Source: Streptomyces kaniharaensis
GTDB lineage: Bacteria; Actinomycetota; Actinomycetes; Streptomycetales; Streptomycetaceae
NCBI RefSeq assembly: GCF_009569385.1
Contig: NZ_WBOF01000001.1
Span: 558,001-622,000, forward strand
DNA: 64,000 nucleotides
Direction: 5' to 3'
The translations under genes were made by a program, and so were the position numbers. Numbering within the stretch: position 1 is the stretch's first letter; each line of letters starts with the position of its first letter. A model generated the notes under the pieces. It made no database searches, was not told where the DNA came from, and saw only the letters and a list, made by a program, of their open reading frames with translations. Of the stretch, positions 28,497-39,117 are shown piece by piece.

Positions 28497-28949
28497 TCAG
28501 CCCTCCGCCGTCCACGTGACCAGCGGCGGGCGGACGGCGGCGCACAACGGGTGCCCCTTGGCGTCCGTCAGCCCCAGGCGGGCCACCAGCAGGCCGGTGT
28601 TCACGGCCGCCTTGACGGTCGCCGGGTCGATCTCCTCCAGCAGCAGCTTCGCCCGGCGGAACAGCGACCAGCCGTCACCCTCGGCCGTCACCCAGTTCAG
28701 GTAGACGAACCTGCCGCCCGGGCCGCCCTGGACGTACCGGCCGGTGATGTCCACGCCGGTCGGCGTCGCCTTCGCCGCGCACTCCAGCGTCCACTCCGCG
28801 CGCGGCGCATCGCCGGGGTACGGGTCCAGCAACTCGCCCGGCTTGGCGCGGCGTTGGACGGCCACGTGGATGTCCCGGTACCCCGGGAAGCCGGGGGCGG
28901 CCGCGCACTCGCGGCCCGGCAGGTCGGTGGCCTCGATCCTGAGCTGCAT
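28497..28949 (-). CDS. DUF5990 family protein
   Basis: 150 residues matching DUF5990: LRIEATDLPGRECAAAPGFP at the N-terminus, HVAVQRRAKPGELLDPYPGD, GPGGRFVYLNWVT, and LGLTDAKGHPLCAAVRPP near the end. The family is widespread in actinomycetes, cytosolic and of unknown function. It is transcribed leftwards, downstream of lanM with a 68-bp gap, but nothing ties it functionally to lanthipeptide synthesis. Its 3' end lies close to the broken sod remnant. Confidence 0.82.
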   Translation of the reverse strand: MQLRIEATDLPGRECAAAPGFPGYRDIHVAVQRRAKPGELLDPYPGDAPRAEWTLECAAKATPTGVDITGRYVQGGPGGRFVYLNWVTAEGDGWSLFRRAKLLLEEIDPATVKAAVNTGLLVARLGLTDAKGHPLCAAVRPPLVTWTAEG

Positions 28950-29017
28950 ACCGCCATCGTCCCGCACCCGGCGCGGTTCTCCCCGCGCCCCCGCCGCACG
29001 GCGAGGGCGGGTAGAGC

Positions 29018-32000
29018 TCAGCGGGTGATCGGCGGGTGGAGGGCCAGGAGGGACGGGACGGTCTCGGGGGCGGCCAGGCGGAGGAGGCCGTGGCCGATTC
29101 CGGCGAGGCCGACCATGAGGGAGGGGCTGTGGACGCCGTTCGGGAGGCCGCAGATCCAGCCTCGGGTGTCGAGGGCGTCCAGGGTCGCGCGAGCCTGCGC
29201 GTGCCAGGGGGCGCCGGCGAGGTGGAGGGGTTCGAGGTTGCCGAGGTCGCCGTGGCAGAGCGAGAAGTTGAGGCCGAAGCCTTCGCGGAGCACGGTGTCG
29301 AGGGCGTTGTCGCGTTCCTTGCGGAGCAACTCGTCGCCGTCGGGCAGGAGTTCGGCGAGTTCGACGCGGGCGAGGGCGATGCCGGCGGCGCCGTGGCACC
29401 AGAGGGTGGGAAAGGAGGGAGCGCCGGGTCCGCCGTCCTCGCGGACGTCGCGCCAGTTGGCGGCGGCCGGGTCGAACAGGGTGCGCTCGTACGCGAGGGC
29501 GTCGAGGGCGAGTTGGGGCAGTCGCTGGTCGCCGAGGCGGTGGCCGGCGCGGGCCAGGGCCCAGGCGATGCCGGAGGCGCCGTGGGCGAAGCCCGCGAGG
29601 GGGCGGGTGGCGGTGTCGGCGAGGGAGGCGGGCAGCCAGCCGGTGCCGCCTTCGGGGTGGGGGGTGGCGGTGCCGGTGAGGCGTTCGGCGCAGGTGGCGA
29701 GGGCGGCGGTGACGGCCGAGCCGGGGCGGATGGCGTCCCAGGCGAGCAGGCCGCCGATGGTGCCGGCATTGCCGGCGAGGAGGTCGTGCAGGGTGTCCTC
29801 GGCGGCGGTGACGGTGATGCGCTCGATCACCTGCGCGGCGAGTGCGTCGAGTTCGGCGTCGGGGTGGTGGGCGGCGAGGTGGGCGACGGTGTAGAGCACG
29901 CCGCCGGTGCCGGCGAGGCCGCCGCCGAGGCGGTCGGCGCGCCGGCGGATCTGGTGACGGAACGTCAGTTCAGCTGCCCGGGCGGCCTCGCGGTGTGAAC
30001 GGTCGCCGGTGACGACGGCGAGCTGGTGGAGGAAGAGGGTGATGCCCGCGGTGCCGCTGTAGAGGTCGGGGCCGAGTTCGGCGGGGGCCCAGCGGCCGGG
30101 CGTGGTCCAGTTGGGGCCGACCCAGGCGAGGTCGGCGCGGCCGCGGTAGGCCTCGCGGATCAGCTGCTCGCCGGCTTCGACGGCTTTGGCAAGGGCGCGG
30201 GCGGCCAGCCCCTCCCCCGGTTCGACCGACGTGTCCCGCGGGACGGCGGCGGTGGTGGCCCGGCGCGGCTCGCGGGCCCCGTCGGCGGTGGTGACGGAGA
30301 GCCGCAGGAGCTGGAGCTGGCGGGCCAGGTCCTCCTCGCCGAGTTGGTCCGCCTTGGCAAGGGCGAGGTCGAGCGCGGGCCGGTCGGTGACACCGGGGAT
30401 GACGGCGCCGGTGGAGGAGCGGGCGTCGACGCTGTCGGGGCGGATGGTGAAGACGGGTATGTCGCCGCGCCACAGGTCCGCGCGTTCGTGGTCGACGAAG
30501 GCGAGGGCGTGTTCCTCCCAGGCGGCGAGGGCCCAGAGCCGGTCGAGGTGGCGGTCCTGGTCGAGGGCGTCGCGGAGGAGGTCGGGGTGGCAGGCGGTGT
30601 TGAGGAGGCTGCGGTACTCGAAGGTGTCGCGGCGCAGCATCCGCGTCTCGTCGCCCGCGAACGCACCGATCAGTTCCCGGAGTTGTTCCTTGTCCGCGGC
30701 GAGCAGCCGGTAGGCCTCGGTGAAGCCGGATTCCAGCGCGTCGAGGTGGTCGGCGAGTCGCAGCGGCTGCCCGGCGGGGACGGGCCGGCTGCCGGGGGCT
30801 TCGACGGGCAACCGCCGGTATTCGAGCCGTAGTTCGTCGGTGCCCTGGTTGACGAGGACGGCGGCGGCACGGGGCGGGAGGCTGGCCGGGTCCCAGCCGA
30901 GGGCCGAGAGGTCGGTGCCGCCGTTGCCCTCGTCCCACATCCGTTCGGGGAGCAGGCCGGAGCGCAGGACCGAGTGGCGGGCCCGGTGGCGGGCGAGGCG
31001 CTCGGACTCGGAGAGGTCCTTGGCGGGCTCGTGCAGGTCGGGGTGGAGCAGTGCTTCCAGGTCGATGAGGACGGGCTGGTCGCGGACGGCGAGGAGGTTC
31101 TGCGCGTGGCAGTCGACGGCGTCGAGGGCGTAGAGCAGGGCGGCGAGGGTGCCGGCCCGGTGGTAGAAGGCGCTCAACTCGACCGCATCGCGCGCAGGTT
31201 CGGACGTGACGTGGGCGACCCAGCCGTAGCCGTCACCGGCGAGGTGGGCGAGGTCGTGCAGGGGCAGCCGGAGCCTGGGATTGAGCCACCGCAGGATCTG
31301 CTGGAAGTGGGTCTCGGCACCGAGCGGGCGGGGCTTGTAGACGATCCGGGTGCCGTGCTCGAAGCGCAGGGAGCTGACGGTGGCACCGCCGCGATGGGGG
31401 TCGCCGAGACCGGTGGCGAGTTCGGTGAGGCGGCCGAGCGGGCGGCCGGCGGCGAAGGTGGCGCGGAGGGCGGGCAGGTCGGCGGCGAGGCGGCGGAACA
31501 GGGTGAGGCCGGTAGCGGCCCACTGGTCGGCGGCGGTGGCCAGGCGGTGGGCCAGGACCGGGTACTCGGCGAGGAGTCGGACGGCCCGCTCCGGCCGGGT
31601 GAGCCGGTCGAGGAAGTCGCGGTAGCGCTGCTCGGGGGTGTCGCCGGTCAACTCGCCGGTGAGGCGGGCGACGTGGAGTTCGGTGATGACGGTGCGGACG
31701 GCCATCGCGTGGGCGGCGGCGGTGAGTGCGGGCAGGGCGAGGGCGGTCAGCTCCTCGGGGGTGCCGAGGGTGGGGGCGTCCAGGACGGCGATCCCGGCGG
31801 CGAGGCGGTCGCGGGCGTCGGCGAGCAGCGGGGCGACGATCCGGGCGAAGGCGTGGTCCTCGGGGACGTCGATCGGGGCCGGTTCGGCGAAGGCGGCGGC
31901 GAGGCGTTCGGCCCACGGTGCCGGTCCGAGGCGGTCCGCGAGCGCGTCCGGGTGCTCGGCGAGCAGGGCGCGCAGCGCGTCCGGGTCGAGGCCGTCGGCG

Positions 32001-32182
32001 GCGAGGCGGCGCTCGAACCAGCCGTCGCGGTCGAACGGCGCCTGGGCCCGCCAGCGGTCGAGCTTGCGGGCGGCGCGCTCGGCGGACTCCGGGCCGGGTC
32101 GGCTGCCGTCCGGGACCCGGCCGCGGGCGTTCAGCGGGACGGCTCGGGCCGCGGCCCGCGGGAGTTCGGACGCGTCAACCAC
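29018..32182 (-). CDS. lanM: Class II lanthipeptide synthetase LanM
   Basis: 1054 residues, full length for the family. The N-terminal kinase-like dehydratase (about 100-620) phosphorylates and eliminates Ser/Thr of the precursor; YKPRPL (near 281), DCHAQN (near 356) and the LIDLEALL aspartate (near 372) mark the active site. The C-terminal LanC-like cyclase has the zinc ligands in LWCHG (near 926) and LCHGDLG (near 975). Both halves look active. The precursor gene lies 122 bp upstream, separated by a strong hairpin. No transporter, protease or immunity gene is adjacent, so export may use a distant system. Confidence 0.94.
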   Translation of the reverse strand: MVDASELPRAAARAVPLNARGRVPDGSRPGPESAERAARKLDRWRAQAPFDRDGWFERRLAADGLDPDALRALLAEHPDALADRLGPAPWAERLAAAFAEPAPIDVPEDHAFARIVAPLLADARDRLAAGIAVLDAPTLGTPEELTALALPALTAAAHAMAVRTVITELHVARLTGELTGDTPEQRYRDFLDRLTRPERAVRLLAEYPVLAHRLATAADQWAATGLTLFRRLAADLPALRATFAAGRPLGRLTELATGLGDPHRGGATVSSLRFEHGTRIVYKPRPLGAETHFQQILRWLNPRLRLPLHDLAHLAGDGYGWVAHVTSEPARDAVELSAFYHRAGTLAALLYALDAVDCHAQNLLAVRDQPVLIDLEALLHPDLHEPAKDLSESERLARHRARHSVLRSGLLPERMWDEGNGGTDLSALGWDPASLPPRAAAVLVNQGTDELRLEYRRLPVEAPGSRPVPAGQPLRLADHLDALESGFTEAYRLLAADKEQLRELIGAFAGDETRMLRRDTFEYRSLLNTACHPDLLRDALDQDRHLDRLWALAAWEEHALAFVDHERADLWRGDIPVFTIRPDSVDARSSTGAVIPGVTDRPALDLALAKADQLGEEDLARQLQLLRLSVTTADGAREPRRATTAAVPRDTSVEPGEGLAARALAKAVEAGEQLIREAYRGRADLAWVGPNWTTPGRWAPAELGPDLYSGTAGITLFLHQLAVVTGDRSHREAARAAELTFRHQIRRRADRLGGGLAGTGGVLYTVAHLAAHHPDAELDALAAQVIERITVTAAEDTLHDLLAGNAGTIGGLLAWDAIRPGSAVTAALATCAERLTGTATPHPEGGTGWLPASLADTATRPLAGFAHGASGIAWALARAGHRLGDQRLPQLALDALAYERTLFDPAAANWRDVREDGGPGAPSFPTLWCHGAAGIALARVELAELLPDGDELLRKERDNALDTVLREGFGLNFSLCHGDLGNLEPLHLAGAPWHAQARATLDALDTRGWICGLPNGVHSPSLMVGLAGIGHGLLRLAAPETVPSLLALHPPITR

Positions 32183-32253
32183 GGGGCGGTGCTGCCTCTC
32201 TGGGGGCTCGGCGAGGGTGGTGCGGGTGCCCGGCGGTCGGCCGGGGCACGGCC

Positions 32254-32297
32254 GCCCGGCGCGGACCCCGGCGGTGCGACCGGGGTCCGCGCCGGGC
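32254..32297 (-). terminator. Perfect 18-bp hairpin between precursor and lanM (attenuator)
   Basis: 32254-32271 (GCCCGGCGCGGACCCCGG) is exactly complementary to 32280-32297, with an 8-nt loop, immediately after the precursor stop codon. In lantibiotic operons a partial terminator at this place gives many precursor transcripts per enzyme transcript; that role is inferred here. Confidence 0.75.
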
Positions 32298-32304
32298 GGT
32301 GGTC

Positions 32305-32484
32305 TCAGAAGCTGCAGACGCTGCCGCAGCTGGACCAGCCGCCGCAGGTGCTGTTCTGCACCGCGGCGGTCACGTACACCTCGTCCGCGAGCTCGCCGGC
32401 CGGGTGGACCTGGTGGCCCTGGCCGAGGGTGAGCCGGAAGTCCTCGTCCTTGAGCGCGCGGACCTGCTCAGCCGTGGGCAGCAT
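32305..32484 (-). CDS. lanA: Class II lanthipeptide precursor peptide
   Basis: 59 residues with a perfect ribosome site (TAGGAGG, 6-nt spacing). The leader (about 1-42) is acidic with an amphipathic helix-forming segment (EQVRALKDEDFRLTLGQG) typical of LanM substrates. The core region is VQNSTCGGWSSCGSVCSF, with three cysteines (47, 53, 57) and Ser/Thr donors at 45, 46, 51, 52, 55 and 58, allowing up to three (methyl)lanthionine rings. There is no obvious double-glycine cleavage site, and no dedicated peptidase-transporter is nearby. I do not recognise the core as a named lantibiotic. Confidence 0.82.
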   Translation of the reverse strand: MLPTAEQVRALKDEDFRLTLGQGHQVHPAGELADEVYVTAAVQNSTCGGWSSCGSVCSF

Positions 32485-32816
32485 GTTGCCTCCTACAAGC
32501 GTTCGGATGCGGCACGGGTGTGCCGGATCGGGATCCTGACAGCGCCTCACCCGTCACACCAGAGGCATGCGCCCCACCCGACCCGATTCCGGCCAGGATC
32601 GAAACAGCACCCGCCGCACCGCCGAACCCCCGTTCCCGCAGGCCGCACCCCACCTCGTCTCGCACCACCCCGCCGCCCGGCCGCACCGACGGCCGTACAC
32701 CTGTCCGAAATCCGGACGATGGCGCTCACTTGAACCGGACTCCAACGTTTGTGCCAGCCGCCGCTGGGAAGCCGTGCCCGGCCGTCGCCACAGCCGAGGT
32801 CACCCACCGGGAACGC

Positions 32817-32853
32817 ACACGGGCCCGGGGGCGTGACGCCACCGGGCCCGTGT
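32817..32853. terminator. Distal hairpin downstream of katG
   Basis: ACACGGGCCCGG (32817-32828) pairs perfectly with CCGGGCCCGTGT (32842-32853). It is the second of two hairpins after katG on the leftward strand. The stretch from 32485 to 32816 holds only the upstream region of the lanthipeptide precursor; I see no further gene in it and no convincing promoter. Confidence 0.65.
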
Positions 32854-32857
32854 CAGG

Positions 32858-32891
32858 CGTCCGGGCCGACCCGGTCGGGTCGGCCCGGACG
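32858..32891 (-). terminator. Proximal 15-bp hairpin terminator of katG
   Basis: CGTCCGGGCCGACCC (32858-32872) is exactly complementary to 32877-32891 around a GGTC tetraloop, seven bases beyond the katG stop codon. Confidence 0.75.
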
Positions 32892-32897
32892 TCACGG

Positions 32898-35138
<2,241 letters not shown>

Positions 35139-35165
35139 CTAGACAGGCGGATCACGGTGTCTTTC

Positions 35166-35189
35166 GCTACCTAGTGTGCTGCTACCTAG
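35166..35189. repeat. Direct repeat GCTACCTAG in the katG leader
   Basis: GCTACCTAG occurs at 35166-35174 and again at 35181-35189, a 15-bp period. It lies 40-63 bp upstream of the katG ATG and downstream of the predicted katG transcription start, so it could be a repressor site or leader element. Confidence 0.4.
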
Positions 35190-35205
35190 GCTATCGCCGG
35201 AGCCG

Positions 35206-35233
35206 ATCCTACGATGGACGCAATCCAAGTCAA
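35206..35233 (-). promoter_or_regulatory. Probable katG promoter
   Basis: On the minus strand, TTGACT (35233-35228) and TAGGAT (35211-35206) are 16 bp apart, a good housekeeping-type promoter. Transcription would begin near 35199, giving a leader of about 73 nt before katG. Confidence 0.55.
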
Positions 35234-35249
35234 GAAAGACACCAAACCC

Positions 35250-35272
35250 ATATCCGATCGGGAACCGGATAT
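35250..35272. promoter_or_regulatory. Inverted repeat, candidate Fur/CatR operator
   Basis: ATATCCG (35250-35256) and CGGATAT (35266-35272) form a perfect 7-bp inverted repeat with a 9-bp spacer. It is placed between the katG promoter and the fur start and is a natural candidate for binding by the divergently encoded Fur-family protein. Confidence 0.45.
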
Positions 35273-35330
35273 CGCCGATACCGGTTGATAAACTCCCGGC
35301 TTCTCCCATGACCTGAACAGGTGAATCGAT

Positions 35331-35744
35331 ATGAGTGACCTGCTGGAGCGACTGCGCGCGCGCGGCTGGCGCCTCACCTCCCAGCGGCGTGTCGTGGCGG
35401 AGGTCCTCGACGGCGACCACGTCCATCTCACCGCTGACGAGGTGCACGCCCGCGCCACGGAGCGGCTCCCGGAGATCTCCCGGGCCACCGTCTACAACGC
35501 CCTGGGCGAGCTGGTGTCGCTCGGCGAGGTCACCGAGGTCTCCACCGACGGCCGCGCCAAACGCTACGACCCGAACGCCCACCGCCCGCACCAGCACCTG
35601 ATCTGCACCGGCTGCGGCACCATCCGCGACGTCCACCCGGCCGGCGACCCGGTCGCCGACCTGCCGGCCGAGCAGCGTTTCGGCTTCACCGTCTCCGGGG
35701 CCGAGGTCACCTACCGGGGGCTCTGCCCGTCCTGCGCGGGCTGA
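35331..35744 (+). CDS. Fur-family regulator (FurA/CatR-like peroxide-responsive repressor)
   Basis: 137 residues: winged helix (RLTSQRRVVAEVL, RATVYNALGELVSLGEV) and the metal-binding domain with HRPHQHLICTGCGTIRDV and C-terminal CPSC, i.e. two CxxC pairs for structural zinc. Divergent linkage to katG is the hallmark of FurA/CatR-type repressors, whose oxidation relieves repression of catalase-peroxidase. ATG 35331 is preceded by an AGGTGA-type ribosome site. Its 3' end overlaps the convergent P450 gene by 34 bp. Confidence 0.92.
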   Translation: MSDLLERLRARGWRLTSQRRVVAEVLDGDHVHLTADEVHARATERLPEISRATVYNALGELVSLGEVTEVSTDGRAKRYDPNAHRPHQHLICTGCGTIRDVHPAGDPVADLPAEQRFGFTVSGAEVTYRGLCPSCAG

Positions 35745-37069
35745 CCGCTCCCGGCCGGCCCGCCCTCGGCCCTCCAGCGGACGGGCAGCGACTTGAGCCC
35801 GTTCTGGAAGTTGGAGACCAGTCGCTTCGGCGGCGCGCCCGAAGCGAGCTCCAGGCCGGGCAGCTCGGAGACGATCCGGCGGATCAGGGCCGACATCTGG
35901 ATCCTGGCCAGTCGCGCTCCCACGCAGAAGTGCGGACCGAACCCGAAGCTGACGTGGTCGTTCGGCGTGCGGGTGATGTCCAGGCGGTCCGGGTCGGGGA
36001 AGACCGATTCGTCCCGGTTGGCGGAGGCATGGTAGACGACCACCTTGTCCCCACTGCGGATCGGCTTCCCGGCCAACATCACGTCCCGAGTGGCGGTCCG
36101 CCGGAACTCCAGAACGGGCGGCCAGAACCGGAGCAACTCCTCCACCGCCGAAGGGATCAGATCGGGCCGTCGGGACAACCGGCCGTACTGGTCGGCGTGG
36201 GTGAGCAGGGAATACAGACCGCCGGGCAGGCCGTTGCGCAGCGTCTCGTTGCCGGCGACTCCGAACAGGAAGAACATCGTCTCGAACTCCGCAGCACTCA
36301 GTCCTGCCTCCCGCATGCGGGCGACCATGCTGCCCGGCGGTGGCTGTTCGGCGAGCGCGTGGGCGTAGGCGAACATGTCGGCGAGGGCGGCCCGGGAGCG
36401 CGGGTTGACCGGGCGGCCGTCGGGGGCGGTGAGCGCAACGGGGCGGCGGACGAGCGCGGCACGGCCCATGTCGGTCAGCTGAGACGGGTCGGCGCTACTC
36501 GACTCGGCGTAATCGGGGTCCTGGTAACCGATCACGCGATTCGACCAGTCGACCAGCAGTTGCCGGTCCTGCTCCGGCACGCCCAGGATTCGCGCCAGCG
36601 TCCACACGGGCAGATCAGCGGCGATCGGCACGAAGTCGGCCTCGCCCGAAGGACGGATCGCGGCAACGAGTTCGGCCGCGCGACTCTCGATGGCGACGGT
36701 CAGCTCGTGCAGCGCACGCGGGGTGAAGGCGGCAGCGACGGCCCGGCGCAGCCGGGAGTGGTCGGGCGGGTCCTGGTTGAGCATCATCGTGCGGGCGAAG
36801 TCCAGGTCGGCCGCCGAGTCGGGGTCGCGGATCTGGGTCGCGCCGAGGCGTGAGGAGAAGTCCTCCGGGCTGCGAAGCACGTGCTTCACGTCCGCGTGCC
36901 GCAGCACCGCCCAGTAGCCGGGCCCGGCCGGCCAGTCCCCCACCGCCGGCTCCTCCACCCAGCAGACCGGCGCCGCAGCCCGCAGCTCACGGAACAGGCC
37001 GTACGGCACACCCTCGGCGTACGTCTCGGGAAGGAAGAGCCGATTCACCCGCGCCTGGTCGAAGCCCAT
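35711..37069 (-). CDS. Cytochrome P450
   Basis: 452 residues. The heme-thiolate loop is FGFGPHFCVGARLAR (Cys near 383), the I-helix oxygen-activation motif FGVAGNETLRNGL, and the K-helix EELLR. Together with NQDPPDHSRLRRAV, this resembles the CYP124/125/142 group, which hydroxylates lipid or sterol side chains; the true substrate is unknown. No ferredoxin or reductase gene is adjacent. ATG 37069 has no clear Shine-Dalgarno, so a leaderless mRNA is possible; the frame remains open upstream without homology. Confidence 0.9.
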   Translation of the reverse strand: MGFDQARVNRLFLPETYAEGVPYGLFRELRAAAPVCWVEEPAVGDWPAGPGYWAVLRHADVKHVLRSPEDFSSRLGATQIRDPDSAADLDFARTMMLNQDPPDHSRLRRAVAAAFTPRALHELTVAIESRAAELVAAIRPSGEADFVPIAADLPVWTLARILGVPEQDRQLLVDWSNRVIGYQDPDYAESSSADPSQLTDMGRAALVRRPVALTAPDGRPVNPRSRAALADMFAYAHALAEQPPPGSMVARMREAGLSAAEFETMFFLFGVAGNETLRNGLPGGLYSLLTHADQYGRLSRRPDLIPSAVEELLRFWPPVLEFRRTATRDVMLAGKPIRSGDKVVVYHASANRDESVFPDPDRLDITRTPNDHVSFGFGPHFCVGARLARIQMSALIRRIVSELPGLELASGAPPKRLVSNFQNGLKSLPVRWRAEGGPAGSGQPAQDGQSPR

Positions 37070-37163
37070 ACCGACCGACCGTACGCCGCGCCCCGGCGGC
37101 CTGCCAGAACGCGGGATGTCGCGGCTGCGCCCATCGGTCGCCGGGATCCCGTAGGGTCGGCCA

Positions 37164-37784
37164 ATGGCGAAGTACTTCGACGTGCACCCAGAGTCCCCCC
37201 AGCCGCGCACCATCGGCACCGTGGCCGCCAGTCTCCGGTCCGGAGCCCTCATCGCGTACCCGACCGACTCCTGTTTCGCCCTGGGCTGTCGGTTGGACAA
37301 CCACGACGGGCTCGAGCGGATCCGGTCGATCCGGCGTCTCGACGAGCGCCACCACTTCACCCTGATGTGCGTGGACTTCGCGCAGCTGGGGCAGTTCGTC
37401 CAGCTCGACAACAACGTCTTCCGTGCCGTCAAGGCGGCGACGCCGGGCAGCTACACCTTCATCCTCCCTGCCACCAAGGAGGTTCCGCGCCGCCTGATGC
37501 ACCCGAAGAAGAAGACGGTGGGAGTCAGGATCCCCGACCACGCCGTCACCAGGGCTCTGCTCGCCGAACTCGGTGAGCCCCTGGTCTCCAGCACCCTGTT
37601 GCTCCCCGGTGAGGACGAACCGATGACACAGGGTTGGGAGATCAAGGAGCGGCTCGACCATCTGCTGGACGCCGTGGTGGACTCGGGCGACTGCGGCACG
37701 GAACCGACGACGGTCGTCGACTTCTCCGGCGGCGGGCCGGAAATCGTCCGGCGGGGGGCCGGCGACCCCACGCGCTTCGAGTGA
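37164..37784 (+). CDS. YrdC/YciO/Sua5-family protein (L-threonylcarbamoyladenylate synthase-like)
   Basis: 206 residues of the YrdC fold. The N-terminal LIAYPTDSCFALGCRL, the IRSIRRLDERHHFTLMC substrate-binding segment, GSYTFILPATKEVPRR and VGVRIPDH are all typical. It is closest to the YciO branch, whose role in threonylcarbamoyl-AMP synthesis for tRNA t6A is less certain than for TsaC/Sua5. It diverges from the P450 gene across 94 bp and converges on galK. Confidence 0.84.
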   Translation: MAKYFDVHPESPQPRTIGTVAASLRSGALIAYPTDSCFALGCRLDNHDGLERIRSIRRLDERHHFTLMCVDFAQLGQFVQLDNNVFRAVKAATPGSYTFILPATKEVPRRLMHPKKKTVGVRIPDHAVTRALLAELGEPLVSSTLLLPGEDEPMTQGWEIKERLDHLLDAVVDSGDCGTEPTTVVDFSGGGPEIVRRGAGDPTRFE

Positions 37785-37881
37785 CGGGCCGGGCACACCC
37801 GTGGTCGGGGGTCATCGTCACCTTCGAGGCGTTCTCGCACTGATCGGCGTCGCGAGCGCCGCCGGCAGCCCTCACCCTCGC

Positions 37882-37898
37882 CGGCGCCCGTGGCGCCG
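37882..37898. terminator. Hairpin between the convergent yrdC-like and galK genes
   Basis: CGGCGCC (37882-37888) and GGCGCCG (37892-37898) form a 7-bp stem with a 3-nt loop in the 190-bp gap between two convergent genes, suitable as a bidirectional terminator. The rest of the gap shows no gene. Confidence 0.5.
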
Positions 37899-37974
37899 AA
37901 CCAGGCCTGCATCAACCTGGGTCCCGGAGAACCACCTTGGAAGCACGGGAGTTCTTCCATGACCGCACCAGCCA

Positions 37975-39099
37975 TCAGGCGATGCGGCGGGCGCCCTCCG
38001 ACGGGACGGCGGTCAGGGTGCGCGGGGTGGCGTAGCCCGCCGCGTGGAAGGCGGTGGTGACTTCGGCGGCGATCTTGTCGGCGGCTTGGGCTTCGACCAG
38101 GGCGATGACCGAGCCGCCGAAGCCGCCTCCGGTCATGCGGGCTCCGTGGGCTCCGGCTGCGACCGCGGCGCCGACGGCGAGGTCGGTCTCGGGGCAGGAG
38201 ACCCGGTAGTCCTCGCTCAACGAGGCGTGGCCTGCGGTGAGGATCGGGCCGAGGGGGGCGAGGTCGCCGGCGTCCAGATGGGCGACTGCTTCCTCCACGC
38301 GCTCGTTCTCGGTGACCACATGCCGCACCAACGGCCTCAGTTCGCCTGGCAGTTGGGGCAGTGCGGACGGAAGGTCGGCGAACCCCAGGTCGCGCAGGGA
38401 GTGCAGGCCGAGCAGCCTGGCGGCCCGCTCGCAACCGGCGCGCAGGGCGGCGTACGCGCCGTCGCCGAGGTCGTGCTTGACGCGGGTGTCCAGGACGAGC
38501 AGCGCGAGGCCCGCGCCCGCCAGGTCCACAGGTACCTGACGTACCGTCAGGTCATGACTGTCCAGGTGCAGCGCCGCTCCCGCCCGGCAGCACATGGACG
38601 CCATCTGGTCCATGATTCCGCACGGCACCCCCACGAACGCGTTCTCCGCCCGCTGGGCGAGCAACGCCAGCTCGGGTGCCGAAAGCCCCAGCCCGTACAG
38701 GTCGTTGTACGCGAGGGCGACCGCGCACTCCAGCGCGGCCGAGGACGACAGCCCGGCTCCCGCCGGCACGTCGCTGTCCAGGAACAGCTCCGCGCCGCCG
38801 ACGTCGTGCCCGGCCTCGCGCAGCGCCCACACCACCCCCGCCGGGTAGGCGGCCCAGCCGGCGACGCCGCCCGGGGCGAGGTCAGTGACGGCCGCCTCGG
38901 CCGAACCGCCCTGCGTCGAGTGCAGCCGCAGCAGCCCGTCGTCGCGCCGCCCGGCCTGGGCGCGGACCGTCTGCGGCAGGGCGATCGGCAGCACGAAACC
39001 GAGGTTGTAGTCGGTGTGTTCGCCGATCAGGTTGACCCGGCCGGGGGCGGCCCACTCCCCCTCGGGGGCGCGGCCGTACAACTCCGTGAACGTGCTCAT
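37975..39099 (-). CDS. galK: Galactokinase
   Basis: 374-residue GHMP kinase that phosphorylates galactose at C1 in the Leloir pathway. The signature GRVNLIGEHTDYN is at residues 20-32, the ATP-binding loop PAGAGLSSSAALE near 115, and the third GHMP motif MTGGGFGGS near 325. ATG 39099 lies exactly at the left edge of an IS110-family element. Without that insertion it would overlap the galT stop (ATGA). The kinase frame is intact, but its ribosome site and any transcript from galT now come through the element. Confidence 0.95.
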   Translation of the reverse strand: MSTFTELYGRAPEGEWAAPGRVNLIGEHTDYNLGFVLPIALPQTVRAQAGRRDDGLLRLHSTQGGSAEAAVTDLAPGGVAGWAAYPAGVVWALREAGHDVGGAELFLDSDVPAGAGLSSSAALECAVALAYNDLYGLGLSAPELALLAQRAENAFVGVPCGIMDQMASMCCRAGAALHLDSHDLTVRQVPVDLAGAGLALLVLDTRVKHDLGDGAYAALRAGCERAARLLGLHSLRDLGFADLPSALPQLPGELRPLVRHVVTENERVEEAVAHLDAGDLAPLGPILTAGHASLSEDYRVSCPETDLAVGAAVAAGAHGARMTGGGFGGSVIALVEAQAADKIAAEVTTAFHAAGYATPRTLTAVPSEGARRIA

Positions 39100-39117
39100 T
39101 AGAGGACCATCCCTTCT

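Noticed and set aside
30974..32539. Plus-strand open frame opposite lanM and the precursor
   Set aside because: Gly/Glu/Val-rich antisense translation; lanM and the precursor have motifs and ribosome sites, this frame has neither.
37785..37974. Possible small gene or structured RNA between the yrdC-like gene and galK
   Set aside because: Only a short hairpin is evident between two convergent genes; no ribosome site or convincing reading frame.
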